64,000 nucleotides of DNA from Lysobacteraceae bacterium. GTDB lineage: Bacteria; Bdellovibrionota; UBA1018; JAGTJX01. Every line of letters starts with the position of its first letter. Within the stretch, counting starts at the first letter, position 1. Shown here in pieces: positions 9,110 through 16,666 of this stretch. The stretch spans positions 124,001-188,000 of the forward strand of contig JAGTJX010000002.1 of NCBI GenBank assembly GCA_023657465.1, written 5' to 3'. The position numbers and the translations under genes were made by a program. The notes below the pieces were generated by a model, which saw only the letters and a list, made by a program, of their open reading frames with translations, did not search any database and was not told the DNA's origin.

Positions 9110-10158
9110 AAATATTAGTAGCAGGAGACTGGCACTCAGATATTCACGAAAAACCACTCTCCGATGCATTTATAAAACTCGGCCACGAAGTGAGGCCGTT
9201 TTCTTGGCATGAGAGATACGACGCTAAGACTGATCTTCAGAAGTGGATGGCCAGAGCTGAATCTAAGTTCTTGATCGGCCCTAGAATCCATCAAGTGAAT
9301 GATGATCTCTTTGATGAGGTGAAGAAGTTCCGTCCCGATATTCTATTTGCTTATCGTGGAACTCATATTCTGCCAGACACACTAGATAAGATTCACAAGG
9401 AGTCTCCTAGCACCTACTTAATTGGATATAATAACGATAATCCCTTTTCAGAGAAGGGCACGCAGTTTGGTTGGAGGCATTTCATCGCTTCAATCCCTAA
9501 GTACGATCTCAACTTGGCTTATCGCCATGAAAACATGCAAGACTTCGCTGGAGCTGGAGCGAAACGTGTAGAATTGCTCCGGAGTTGGTTTATTCCGGAG
9601 AGAAATCGTCCTGTGGAGTTGTCAGCTGCTGACAAACAGAAATACAGCTGTGATGTCGCATTCATTGGTCACTTTGAGGCTGACGGACGAGAACAGTACC
9701 TGGCTGAAATCGTAAATCGAAAGTTTGATTTTAGATTATTTGGTCCCGAGTGGAATAGGGTGATCGACGAAGTCCCAGAGCTGAAGAAATTCAATCCTGT
9801 TTCTTCTCCAAGAGCAGAGGAATATAATAAGGCTATTAATGGTGCACGAGTTGGACTTTGTTTTTTGTCTAAACTCAATCATGATACTTATACCAGGCGT
9901 TGTTTTGAGATCCCCGCAACTCGTAGACTGCTTCTCTCAGAGTTTTCAGAAGACTTAAATTCTATGTTTAAAGAAGGTGTTGAGGCGGATTATTTTAGAA
10001 GCAAAGATGAGTTGATTGATAAGTTAGACTTCTATATTAAGAATCCAGCAATAAGAGAGCGTGTCGCCCAAGCAGGTTATGACAAGGTTTTTCTCGCTGG
10101 TCATGATGTAACAAGTAGAGCTAAACAAATTATTAACTGGTATCAAGAAAAATGGTGA
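9106..10158 (+). CDS. CgeB-like glycosyltransferase family protein
   Basis: A 350-residue GT-B-like protein beginning KILVAGDWHSDIHEKPL. Features shared with CgeB-type proteins are the DILFAYRGTHI segment, YNNDNPF near residue 110, CDVAFIGHFEADGRE near 185 and a C-terminal part with YTRRCFEIPAT and LDFYIKNPAIRERVA. The donor and acceptor are unknown; transfer to a lipid-linked glycan is inferred from the locus. It overlaps asnB by four bases (ATGA) and is followed five bases later by the fucosyltransferase. Confidence 0.78.
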   Translation: MKILVAGDWHSDIHEKPLSDAFIKLGHEVRPFSWHERYDAKTDLQKWMARAESKFLIGPRIHQVNDDLFDEVKKFRPDILFAYRGTHILPDTLDKIHKESPSTYLIGYNNDNPFSEKGTQFGWRHFIASIPKYDLNLAYRHENMQDFAGAGAKRVELLRSWFIPERNRPVELSAADKQKYSCDVAFIGHFEADGREQYLAEIVNRKFDFRLFGPEWNRVIDEVPELKKFNPVSSPRAEEYNKAINGARVGLCFLSKLNHDTYTRRCFEIPATRRLLLSEFSEDLNSMFKEGVEADYFRSKDELIDKLDFYIKNPAIRERVAQAGYDKVFLAGHDVTSRAKQIINWYQEKW

Positions 10159-10162
10159 CACT

Positions 10163-11140
10163 TTGAAACATGTTATTATTCGTCTTGCTGGCGGACTTGG
10201 AAATCAGATGTTCCAATATGCAGCGGGTTTAGCTTTAGCTCGTAAGCTTGGAGTTTCGTTAAAGGTTGATCTTTGCTATTTTGATTTTACACCTAAGTTT
10301 GTCTATTCTCTCAGTTGTTTTGTTGGTACCCCGAAAGATTTAAATGATTTTGCTACATTCAAAGAAGTGAGATCATATTCTGGAGTTTTTCTTAGGTTTG
10401 TTAACTCGCTTAATTGGTATTATAAACTATTTCATAAATATTATTATATGTGGCCAAAGTTGAGACCATTTTTTACTATAGGAAATTCTGTCTATCGTGA
10501 AAAACAGTTTAATTTTGATCCTCAATATTTCGAGCAATCTACGCCTAAGCTAGTCATTGGATACTTTCAGTCCGAACGATATTTTAGTGAGATCATTCCG
10601 GAGATTCGAAAGACATTCGAGTTGCCACTCAGCATATTGAATGAGGAAAATAAAAAGCTCTTTGATTCTATAAAGAGTGAAGACTCTGTATCGATACATA
10701 TTCGTCGTGGAGATTATGTATCAGATGGGGCTGCAAACCAACTACACGGAGTTTGTGATTTGAGTTATTTTTATGAAGCTGTTCGGTTAATTCAAAGAAA
10801 AAGAAATGGAAAAGCGCTTTCACTTTATGTGTTTTCAAACTCTCCAGAATGGGCCAAGGAAAACTGGAACCTGGATGGTTTTAAAGTTCATTTTGTAACC
10901 GGAAATTACTCTGGAAGTTATGATGGAATTCGTGATTCTATAGACTTGTTATTGATGTCGAGTTGCAAAGATCATGTGATTGCAAATAGTAGTTTTAGTT
11001 GGTGGGCGGCGTGGTTGAATAATCGTGAAGATAAGTTAGTGGTTGCACCTCAAGCATGGTTTAAGGACACTCAGTATAATGATGTAGATATCATCCCCTC
11101 TCATTGGATAAGGTTAGGGGATCGTTCCTTGTTGAGATAA
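10163..11140 (+). CDS. Alpha-1,2-fucosyltransferase (GT11)
   Basis: It transfers fucose from GDP-fucose to a galactose-like acceptor. The 325-residue protein starts with a TTG codon giving KHVIIRLAGGLGNQMFQYAAG, the GT11 N-terminal motif. The GDP-fucose-binding motif HIRRGDYV lies near residue 178, and ANSSFSWWAAWL near residue 275 is the third conserved motif. No ATG is available in frame near the N-terminus, so TTG is needed. The gene is visibly more AT-rich than its neighbours (whole 60-base lines with few G or C), which suggests later acquisition. Confidence 0.93.
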   Translation: MKHVIIRLAGGLGNQMFQYAAGLALARKLGVSLKVDLCYFDFTPKFVYSLSCFVGTPKDLNDFATFKEVRSYSGVFLRFVNSLNWYYKLFHKYYYMWPKLRPFFTIGNSVYREKQFNFDPQYFEQSTPKLVIGYFQSERYFSEIIPEIRKTFELPLSILNEENKKLFDSIKSEDSVSIHIRRGDYVSDGAANQLHGVCDLSYFYEAVRLIQRKRNGKALSLYVFSNSPEWAKENWNLDGFKVHFVTGNYSGSYDGIRDSIDLLLMSSCKDHVIANSSFSWWAAWLNNREDKLVVAPQAWFKDTQYNDVDIIPSHWIRLGDRSLLR

Positions 11141-11192
11141 AATAGCAGTCAATGCCGCTATGCGTTTTTGTCCATAAATCATCACAGACACA

Positions 11193-12641
11193 ATGTTTTG
11201 TGATACAAAAAAAAAGATGTCCCAGTCGACTCTAAGTAATTCAAATTTGCAAAATCGCTCTATGCCCATCTCACGTAAAATCTCTCGAGTCTTAAGCGAA
11301 CTCTTACTCTCAAAAGACTTACGCTTCTATTTTGTTTCAGATTTCGCAGTGAGCTTCATGGCTTTCTCGCTAGTAGCCGGATGGAATCCTCGTGTGTGGA
11401 TGCAGACTTCGGCTGAGATATGGATTTCGTCGCTTGTATTCTCACTGAGCTTCACTGGCATTGCTCTAGGTACGGGCTTGTTTGAACGTGAACATCGCTT
11501 CTACGCTAAATCTTTCATTCGTTCGATTGCAATTTCATGTGTACTTGCATTGATCTCAACACTGTTTGTGATTTACTTTGCTCTCTTCTGGAAAATCGGT
11601 CGATTCCTTCTCGTATTCGGAAGCATTGGTGCGCTAGTTGGCGTGCTTCTCTATCACTGGGTACTCTCGTTAGTGCTGAATAAGTATCCTTATCGTTTCG
11701 TGGTCATTGGGGAAGCATCTCCCATCACTCAGGGACTTCGTGGTCTAGGAAAGCGCGCGAAGAAATGGATGAACTACTTACATCTCAACGAGCTTCAGGA
11801 GTGGTTCTTCGCGAACAAAAACCTGAGTGCGGATCAGTTGGCACATAAAATCCAAGAATCTCGCGTAATCGATGTAGTGATGACCGATCAAGCGGCTAAG
11901 GACCCACGTGCCACAGAGTTTGCGATCGCAGCGATGCAGGTGGGTTGCAGGGTCATTGACGAAGTCGGTTTCTACAGCGAGATTCATGAAGCTTTTCCAT
12001 CTCAGATTCTCTCTCAGAATTGGTTCGTGTTTGCAGGAATTGATACGAGACAGAACTGGAGCAACTTCTTCAAACGGATTTTTGATCTCTCGTTTGCTTC
12101 CGTATGTTTGGTAGTGCTTTCACCATTACTCCTTATTCTTGCTTTTATTGTCATGGTCTCAAGCCCAGGCCCTGTGCTCTTCATTCAAGAGCGTCAGGGT
12201 AGGTATCGTAAGCCGTTTAAGATATTAAAATTCCGTACGATGAAGCTTGATGTGAATGGATCTGAGAATCCGCCATCGACTCGCGCCAATGATCCACGTG
12301 TGACTTGGATTGGTCGACTCATGAGACCACTTCACTTGGATGAGCTTCCTCAGATCTGGAATATTCTTAGAGGTGAGATGTCGTTTGTAGGACCTAGACC
12401 TGAGGTCTATTCTTTCACTCAAGAGATTATTCGTGAGGTGCCTATCTATGAATTCCGTTGTTTAGTGCGTCCGGGACTGACAGGGCTCTCGCAGATTCGT
12501 GTGGGATACACACTCGATAACGTCGAGGCCACGTTCACGAAGCTCGCGTATGATCTCTACTACGTGAAGAATCATAGCTTCGTGATGGATATTTTGATTA
12601 TTTTACGGACGGCGTTTGTGCTGACGAAGAAGGTTCACTAA
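11193..12641 (+). CDS. Initiating polyprenyl-phosphate sugar-1-phosphate transferase
   Basis: A 482-residue membrane enzyme of the bacterial sugar transferase family (WbaP/WcaJ type). It loads the first sugar phosphate onto undecaprenyl phosphate. The N-terminal half has four hydrophobic segments and a CoA-binding-like domain. The C-terminal 190 residues form the catalytic part: KRIFDLSFASVCLVVLSPLL, PGPVLFIQERQGR, FKILKFRTMK, then LHLDELPQIWNILRGEMSFVGPRPE. Start codons at 11193, 11217 and 11262 are all possible; none has a strong ribosome site. It ends exactly where the convergent hipA gene ends. Confidence 0.93.
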   Translation: MFCDTKKKMSQSTLSNSNLQNRSMPISRKISRVLSELLLSKDLRFYFVSDFAVSFMAFSLVAGWNPRVWMQTSAEIWISSLVFSLSFTGIALGTGLFEREHRFYAKSFIRSIAISCVLALISTLFVIYFALFWKIGRFLLVFGSIGALVGVLLYHWVLSLVLNKYPYRFVVIGEASPITQGLRGLGKRAKKWMNYLHLNELQEWFFANKNLSADQLAHKIQESRVIDVVMTDQAAKDPRATEFAIAAMQVGCRVIDEVGFYSEIHEAFPSQILSQNWFVFAGIDTRQNWSNFFKRIFDLSFASVCLVVLSPLLLILAFIVMVSSPGPVLFIQERQGRYRKPFKILKFRTMKLDVNGSENPPSTRANDPRVTWIGRLMRPLHLDELPQIWNILRGEMSFVGPRPEVYSFTQEIIREVPIYEFRCLVRPGLTGLSQIRVGYTLDNVEATFTKLAYDLYYVKNHSFVMDILIILRTAFVLTKKVH

Positions 12642-13919
12642 CTAGGTCTCTAGCAGTTTTACTCGCTTCAGCATCATTTTAAAAATGGGTTCACTGACTT
12701 TCTTTGGAAAACCTTTTGGAAGTTTTCTAATACTAGATTCAATCACTTGAGAAGTCTGATGAGTGACTTCTGATATGATATTTTCCATTCCACTAAATTT
12801 ATATTTTTTTGCTGTTTGAAGCCAGTGACGAGTCTGAATCTCTTTGATTTTATAATATCTTTTATCTCCAACGGCCATTGCTAGTTTGAGTTTTTCTTCG
12901 GGTAGAGTCTGCGCATTCACGTGAGGGTCTGCTGACATCACGTCATAAAGTGGCGTCATCGTAAACCCATGGGGCTGAATGAAGGCACTGAAGTTCTTGG
13001 CGTGGCTGTCGATTGCGGCAATGATCCAGAAGATCAGCTGGGTTTTCATAAAATCAGTTCGATCACGATCTCGATCATTCGATTCATTGAGTAATGAGAG
13101 AATAGAACCTATTCCAGGTCCGCCGTCAGTCTCATACTTTTTCTCAGGACCCACTCCTAATGCCTGACAGAGATCTTCTTGGGGAATACGTAATAATTTT
13201 TTACCTGACCACTCTCTATCGAATCTTTTGATGCTGAGAGCGCGGGTGTCTTTGAAGTCAATGATTTCTGTATCAGCTACATTCAGCCCATAAGCTCTTA
13301 GGATTTCTAAGCAGAGCCATTCATTCTCGACAGAAAGAGAAAAATCAGGCCCATCTGGGATTTTCCCAATTGCAGGTTTTAAGATGTGTGTGGTGGGTGT
13401 TACTCCTCCGGGGAGCATCCATCGTCCCTCATGATAAAGAAGAGCAGTTTTGTTTTGAGCTCCTGCTAGTGAGATCCTGAAGTCGGGTTGGTTACCGATT
13501 CCCAATGGATTAAGTCTTAGGTTTTGAATAAGTTTCGCTATTTGAGTGTCACTTATAGGAGTACCGTAAGCTGCTTTTGGTTTCTCATGGTCGTCTGTTT
13601 CAGGATAAAATTGTAAGGCACCAACGCAATCCCGTCCCAGTGCGGATAAAAGATCAAACACTTGTGCGCTTCCTGCTTTTGATTGCGCTGCGAGTTTCTC
13701 TCTGACTCTTAGGTCATCAGGTAAAAGATTGTCAAAATACGTGCGCACTCGTGCATCAGAAAAAGGTTTCTCCTGGAGAGGGAGTTGTCTTGAGATGGGA
13801 ATAGGATATTCACGCTCAAGCCAAGTCGACGCATATTCAAATGAGATTGCTCCATTTGATTTTCTGATGAGTGTTCCAACAGGAATACTATTCATCAGTA
13901 GGGAGAGCTTTTCCGTCAT
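12642..13919 (-). CDS. hipA: HipA-family serine/threonine kinase toxin
   Basis: A 425-residue HipA. Known HipA kinases phosphorylate aminoacyl-tRNA synthetases (GltX in E. coli) and slow growth. The N-terminal couple_hipA domain (1-105) is followed by the kinase: SLAGAQNKTALL with Ser150 (the E. coli autophosphorylation position), ILKP with the ATP-binding Lys181, IKRFDR, the catalytic loop IDSHAKNFS with Asp304 and the metal site LYDVMS with Asp326. All key residues are present, so it should be active. The ATG overlaps the hipB stop (ATGA). Its stop abuts that of the convergent sugar transferase. Confidence 0.94.
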   Translation of the reverse strand: MTEKLSLLMNSIPVGTLIRKSNGAISFEYASTWLEREYPIPISRQLPLQEKPFSDARVRTYFDNLLPDDLRVREKLAAQSKAGSAQVFDLLSALGRDCVGALQFYPETDDHEKPKAAYGTPISDTQIAKLIQNLRLNPLGIGNQPDFRISLAGAQNKTALLYHEGRWMLPGGVTPTTHILKPAIGKIPDGPDFSLSVENEWLCLEILRAYGLNVADTEIIDFKDTRALSIKRFDREWSGKKLLRIPQEDLCQALGVGPEKKYETDGGPGIGSILSLLNESNDRDRDRTDFMKTQLIFWIIAAIDSHAKNFSAFIQPHGFTMTPLYDVMSADPHVNAQTLPEEKLKLAMAVGDKRYYKIKEIQTRHWLQTAKKYKFSGMENIISEVTHQTSQVIESSIRKLPKGFPKKVSEPIFKMMLKRVKLLET

Positions 13920-14197
13920 TCAAACCAACTTTGCGTTGAAGAAGGTTTTTTTGATGACGACGCTCTTTCTCGAAGAACGACTTCAATTCCAAGAGCTGCG
14001 CAAATGGCAAATAAAGTTTCTATTTTTGTGGAGCCAATCCCTTTTTCAATATTTGAGATTGTGGCCTGTCGTGTTCCTGCGCTCTTAGCAAGGAGTGTTT
14101 GGCTGAGGTCGAGTCGTTTACGCGCCCTTTCGATAGCTTGACCCAGTTGATTGGAGGCTCTAATGGAAATCTCAAGAGGTTTAGAGGGCTTCTTCAT
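13916..14197 (-). CDS. hipB: HipB-family antitoxin, HTH transcriptional repressor
   Basis: A 93-residue protein with an XRE-type helix-turn-helix from about residue 17 to 75 (LGQAIERARKRLDLSQTLLA, then TRQATISNIEKG as recognition helix). The C-terminal tail is short and charged. HipB proteins neutralise HipA and repress their own operon. The gene lies upstream of hipA with a four-base overlap. No ribosome site is visible before the ATG at 14197, and the first operator begins 11 bases upstream, so repression would block transcription start directly; the message may be leaderless. Confidence 0.92.
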   Translation of the reverse strand: MKKPSKPLEISIRASNQLGQAIERARKRLDLSQTLLAKSAGTRQATISNIEKGIGSTKIETLFAICAALGIEVVLRERASSSKKPSSTQSWFE

Positions 14198-14207
14198 TTA
14201 GTGATAA

Positions 14208-14225
14208 TATACGCTAGGGCGTATA
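14208..14225. promoter_or_regulatory. hip operator O1
   Basis: A perfect dyad TATACG-N6-CGTATA with centre CTAGGG. It lies in the core of a longer perfect inverted repeat from 14201 to 14232 with 14-base arms (GTGATAATATACGC and its complement) around TAGG. It sits just before the hipB start codon and probably overlaps the -10 region on the minus strand. Binding by HipB is inferred from position and symmetry. Confidence 0.8.
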
Positions 14226-14235
14226 TTATCACTAT

Positions 14236-14253
14236 TATACTCTGTAGCGTATA
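14236..14253. promoter_or_regulatory. hip operator O2
   Basis: A near-perfect copy of the O1 dyad: TATACT-N6-CGTATA, with one mismatched arm position. Its centre is 28 bases from the centre of O1. Confidence 0.72.
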
Positions 14254-14263
14254 TTTTGTTTTT

Positions 14264-14281
14264 TATACGTTTTGGCGTATA
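14264..14281. promoter_or_regulatory. hip operator O3
   Basis: A perfect TATACG-N6-CGTATA dyad, extending to eight-base arms (14262-14283). Its centre is again 28 bases from O2. It ends 16 bases before the stop of the upstream methyltransferase gene, so the whole control region fits in about 100 bases. Confidence 0.77.
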
Positions 14282-14296
14282 AACGTCAGTATGTTG

Positions 14297-15016
14297 TCAA
14301 TACTTCTTCTGCGCAACGATCACTGAATACGTGAAAACATCACGCGGTCCGAAGTAATACTCCAGCACATTGAAACCAGCTTTTTCGAAGATCTCGTAAG
14401 CTTGCTTCTTCGATTGAATGCGCGAGATCTCGTCAGGGTGGAACTTCACGTCCTTCTTGCCTGTGAGAGTGGTGATGATGACTTTCAATACCTTGAAGAA
14501 CATCACGCTGAGTCCGAATTCGGGTGGCCAGAGGATCACGAGTTTGCCTGAGTTTTTCACCACGCGTCTGAACTCTGCCAAGATCTTCTCGATCTCTTCC
14601 ATCGTGAAATGTTCCATCACGCCTAGGTTATGGATTCCATCTACGGAGTCATTGGCGAGAGGGATTTGGAAAATGCTACCGTGCAGGCTCTTGGCCTTGC
14701 CCTTGGCTTCAAAATCAAAAACTTTCAGAGCATTGACTGAAATATCGAGTCCCGTGATGTTCACGTAATCTCGAATGTCTTGATCCACTTGACCACTTCC
14801 GCAACCAGCGTGAAGGACTTGATCTCCTGGCTTCATGTACTTCTTGATGAAGTGATTGAGCGATGGGCGGATGATGAACTTGCGATAGAACTCAGCAATC
14901 ACATCATAGAGCATGCTGCCTTTTTGTTTCTTCTCGCCCCAGTAAGCATCCCAGCCCTGGTTATCGATGAGTCCGTTTTGTGAAGGTGTTTTGTTTGTCA
15001 TATCTTTTTTATCCAT
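14297..15016 (-). CDS. Class I SAM-dependent methyltransferase
   Basis: A 239-residue methyltransferase. VLHAGCGSGQVDQDI near residue 67 is the SAM-binding motif I, GLDISVNAL gives the acidic loop, and SVDGIHNLGVMEHF matches the motif seen in Methyltransf_11 enzymes. The C-terminal part is moderately hydrophobic (LSVMFFKVLKVIITTL), as in some membrane-associated glycan methyltransferases. The stop of the preceding glycosyltransferase and this start share one base (TAATG), so translation is coupled. The substrate is likely a sugar or lipid-linked glycan, from context. Confidence 0.82.
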   Translation of the reverse strand: MDKKDMTNKTPSQNGLIDNQGWDAYWGEKKQKGSMLYDVIAEFYRKFIIRPSLNHFIKKYMKPGDQVLHAGCGSGQVDQDIRDYVNITGLDISVNALKVFDFEAKGKAKSLHGSIFQIPLANDSVDGIHNLGVMEHFTMEEIEKILAEFRRVVKNSGKLVILWPPEFGLSVMFFKVLKVIITTLTGKKDVKFHPDEISRIQSKKQAYEIFEKAGFNVLEYYFGPRDVFTYSVIVAQKKY

Positions 15017-15774
15017 TAGGTTTTGTTCGTGAGCGCGTGACCTGCTCGGTATTCGGTTTTGATTTTCCTTCTGAATAAGAAAATCGTGAATAAAGTCTTA
15101 ATGCTCTTCAGTGCTTCGAAGTAGCTCATCTTCGATGAACCATAAGTACGAGGCGGGAGCGAGATTGGAACTTCATTAATGCGGTACTTGCCCACATTCA
15201 GCAGATGAAGGCTCTCGAAGAAAAACGCATATCCATTGGACTGCACTTCTGAGAAAAATCCTCTGTGGATTCGGTCGAGTTTGTAGAGACGGAACGCCCC
15301 TGTGGAGTCGTACTTCAGTCCCAAGAGGAACGTAGTTAAGAAGTGCGCAGTCCATGTCAGGAACTTACGCATGGAGTTCCAGCCATCGAGACTATTCTTC
15401 TCCATATAACGTGAGCCCACGACGACATCGAAGTTCTGATTGTTTTGAAAAAGCTCTGGTATTCTGTGAGGCGGATGAGTGAAGTCTGCATCCATGGTGA
15501 CTAGAGTCTTGTATCCATGATCGAACGCCCATTGAATGCCGTCTTTGTGCGCGCCGCCGATGCCGTTGCGATTCATTTTGTGAATCACATGGAGGTGAGG
15601 GCGGGTGAGTTTGAGTTCATCTAAGATACGTCCAGTGCCATCAGGTGAATTGTCATCGAGAACGAGGATGTCATAAGCATCTGGCATTTTCACTTTTTCG
15701 ATTTCCTGGAGAAGCAGAGTGATGTTCTGTGCTTCGTTCAGAGTAGGCGTGAAAATCAGAAATTTGTCAGTCAA
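15016..15774 (-). CDS. Family 2 glycosyltransferase, dolichol-phosphate mannose synthase-like
   Basis: A 252-residue GT2 protein. FLIFTPTLNEAQNI, VLDDNSPDGTG near residue 40, TMDADFTHPP near 92 and VGSRYM near 117 are the DPM1-like donor and metal motifs, and LPPRTYGSSKMS near 205 is the acceptor-side segment. No C-terminal membrane anchors are present. The start is TTG at 15774, as no ATG occurs before residue 30. It overlaps the upstream dehydratase-like gene by eight bases. It probably makes polyprenyl-phosphate-linked sugar for the locus. Confidence 0.87.
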   Translation of the reverse strand: MTDKFLIFTPTLNEAQNITLLLQEIEKVKMPDAYDILVLDDNSPDGTGRILDELKLTRPHLHVIHKMNRNGIGGAHKDGIQWAFDHGYKTLVTMDADFTHPPHRIPELFQNNQNFDVVVGSRYMEKNSLDGWNSMRKFLTWTAHFLTTFLLGLKYDSTGAFRLYKLDRIHRGFFSEVQSNGYAFFFESLHLLNVGKYRINEVPISLPPRTYGSSKMSYFEALKSIKTLFTIFLFRRKIKTEYRAGHALTNKT

Positions 15775-16666
15775 TTGAAACCCCTTCGGCCATGATCATG
15801 TCCCTAATCATTGTTTTAAAATCGTACTGAGGCACCCACTTCGTCTGCATCTTGAGCTTAGATGAATTCCCGACCAAGGTGTGTTTGGCTCTTTGTATTA
15901 AATCTTTATCAAGCTCAACATGGTCTTTCCAGTCTAAATTCAGGAGCCCAAACGTAGTCTGTACAAAATCCCTAACAGTATGCCCAATACCGCTAGAAAT
16001 GACAAAGTCCTGAGGCTCTTTGCATTGCAAGATGAGTTGAAACGCTCTCACGAAATCACGTGCGTCACTCCAGTCTACTGTGGAATCGAGATCGCCTAGT
16101 TTAAGCTTCTCTTGTGAGCCGTTTTTGATGCGGGTTGCGGCAAGTACGACTTTGCGAGAGAGGAACTGGGGTTTTCGATATCGTGACTCATGATTATAGA
16201 GAATCCCGCTTGAGGCGTAGACGCCCTTCGTCTCTCTGTACTTCTTGCAGAGAAGCATCCCTTGTTGCTTCGTGATTCCATAAGCTGTGTCTGGAGCAAG
16301 TGGCGTGGATTCACTCTGAGAGGTCGATGCGGGCTTACCAAACACCATGGAAGAAGAAGCGTAAAACAGTCTCGCTTTGTGTCCAGCCTTCAGAATCCCT
16401 TCTAAACAGTGCCCGAGTCCCGTGACATGAACCTCAGTGCTCTTACGGAGGAGCTCTGCTTCATCAGGGATCTGGTCTTGTGAAGTGTGGTGATAAGCTG
16501 CGAGATAGTAGATCTCGTCGATTCCAGTGAAACTCAGTTTCGATAAATCGTCTTTTTTAGTGACGGGGACAACTTGGTAATTCAATGGCTGGAGATGCTC
16601 TGTGAGAAGCACTCCGTCTTGACCCGCGCTGCCTACGATCATTGCGCGCTTATTCTGAGAGCTCAT
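15767..16666 (-). CDS. NAD-dependent dehydratase/epimerase related to GDP-mannose 4,6-dehydratase
   Basis: A 299-residue extended SDR. MIVGSAGQDGVLLTEHL resembles the Gmd N-terminus, SSSMVFG and the catalytic YGITKQQGMLL follow, and LYNHESRYRKPQFLSRKV and the DWSDARDFVRAF segment are Gmd-like. It is about 50 residues shorter than true Gmd and more divergent, so it may be a 4-reductase or dehydratase acting on another GDP-sugar. The start ATG follows the upstream methyltransferase stop with no gap. Confidence 0.82.
   Translation of the reverse strand: MSSQNKRAMIVGSAGQDGVLLTEHLQPLNYQVVPVTKKDDLSKLSFTGIDEIYYLAAYHHTSQDQIPDEAELLRKSTEVHVTGLGHCLEGILKAGHKARLFYASSSMVFGKPASTSQSESTPLAPDTAYGITKQQGMLLCKKYRETKGVYASSGILYNHESRYRKPQFLSRKVVLAATRIKNGSQEKLKLGDLDSTVDWSDARDFVRAFQLILQCKEPQDFVISSGIGHTVRDFVQTTFGLLNLDWKDHVELDKDLIQRAKHTLVGNSSKLKMQTKWVPQYDFKTMIRDMIMAEGVSID

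Noticed and set aside
13729-14088. A 119-codon plus-strand frame across the hipB-hipA junction.
   Set aside because: It lies opposite both genes, whose motifs are certain.
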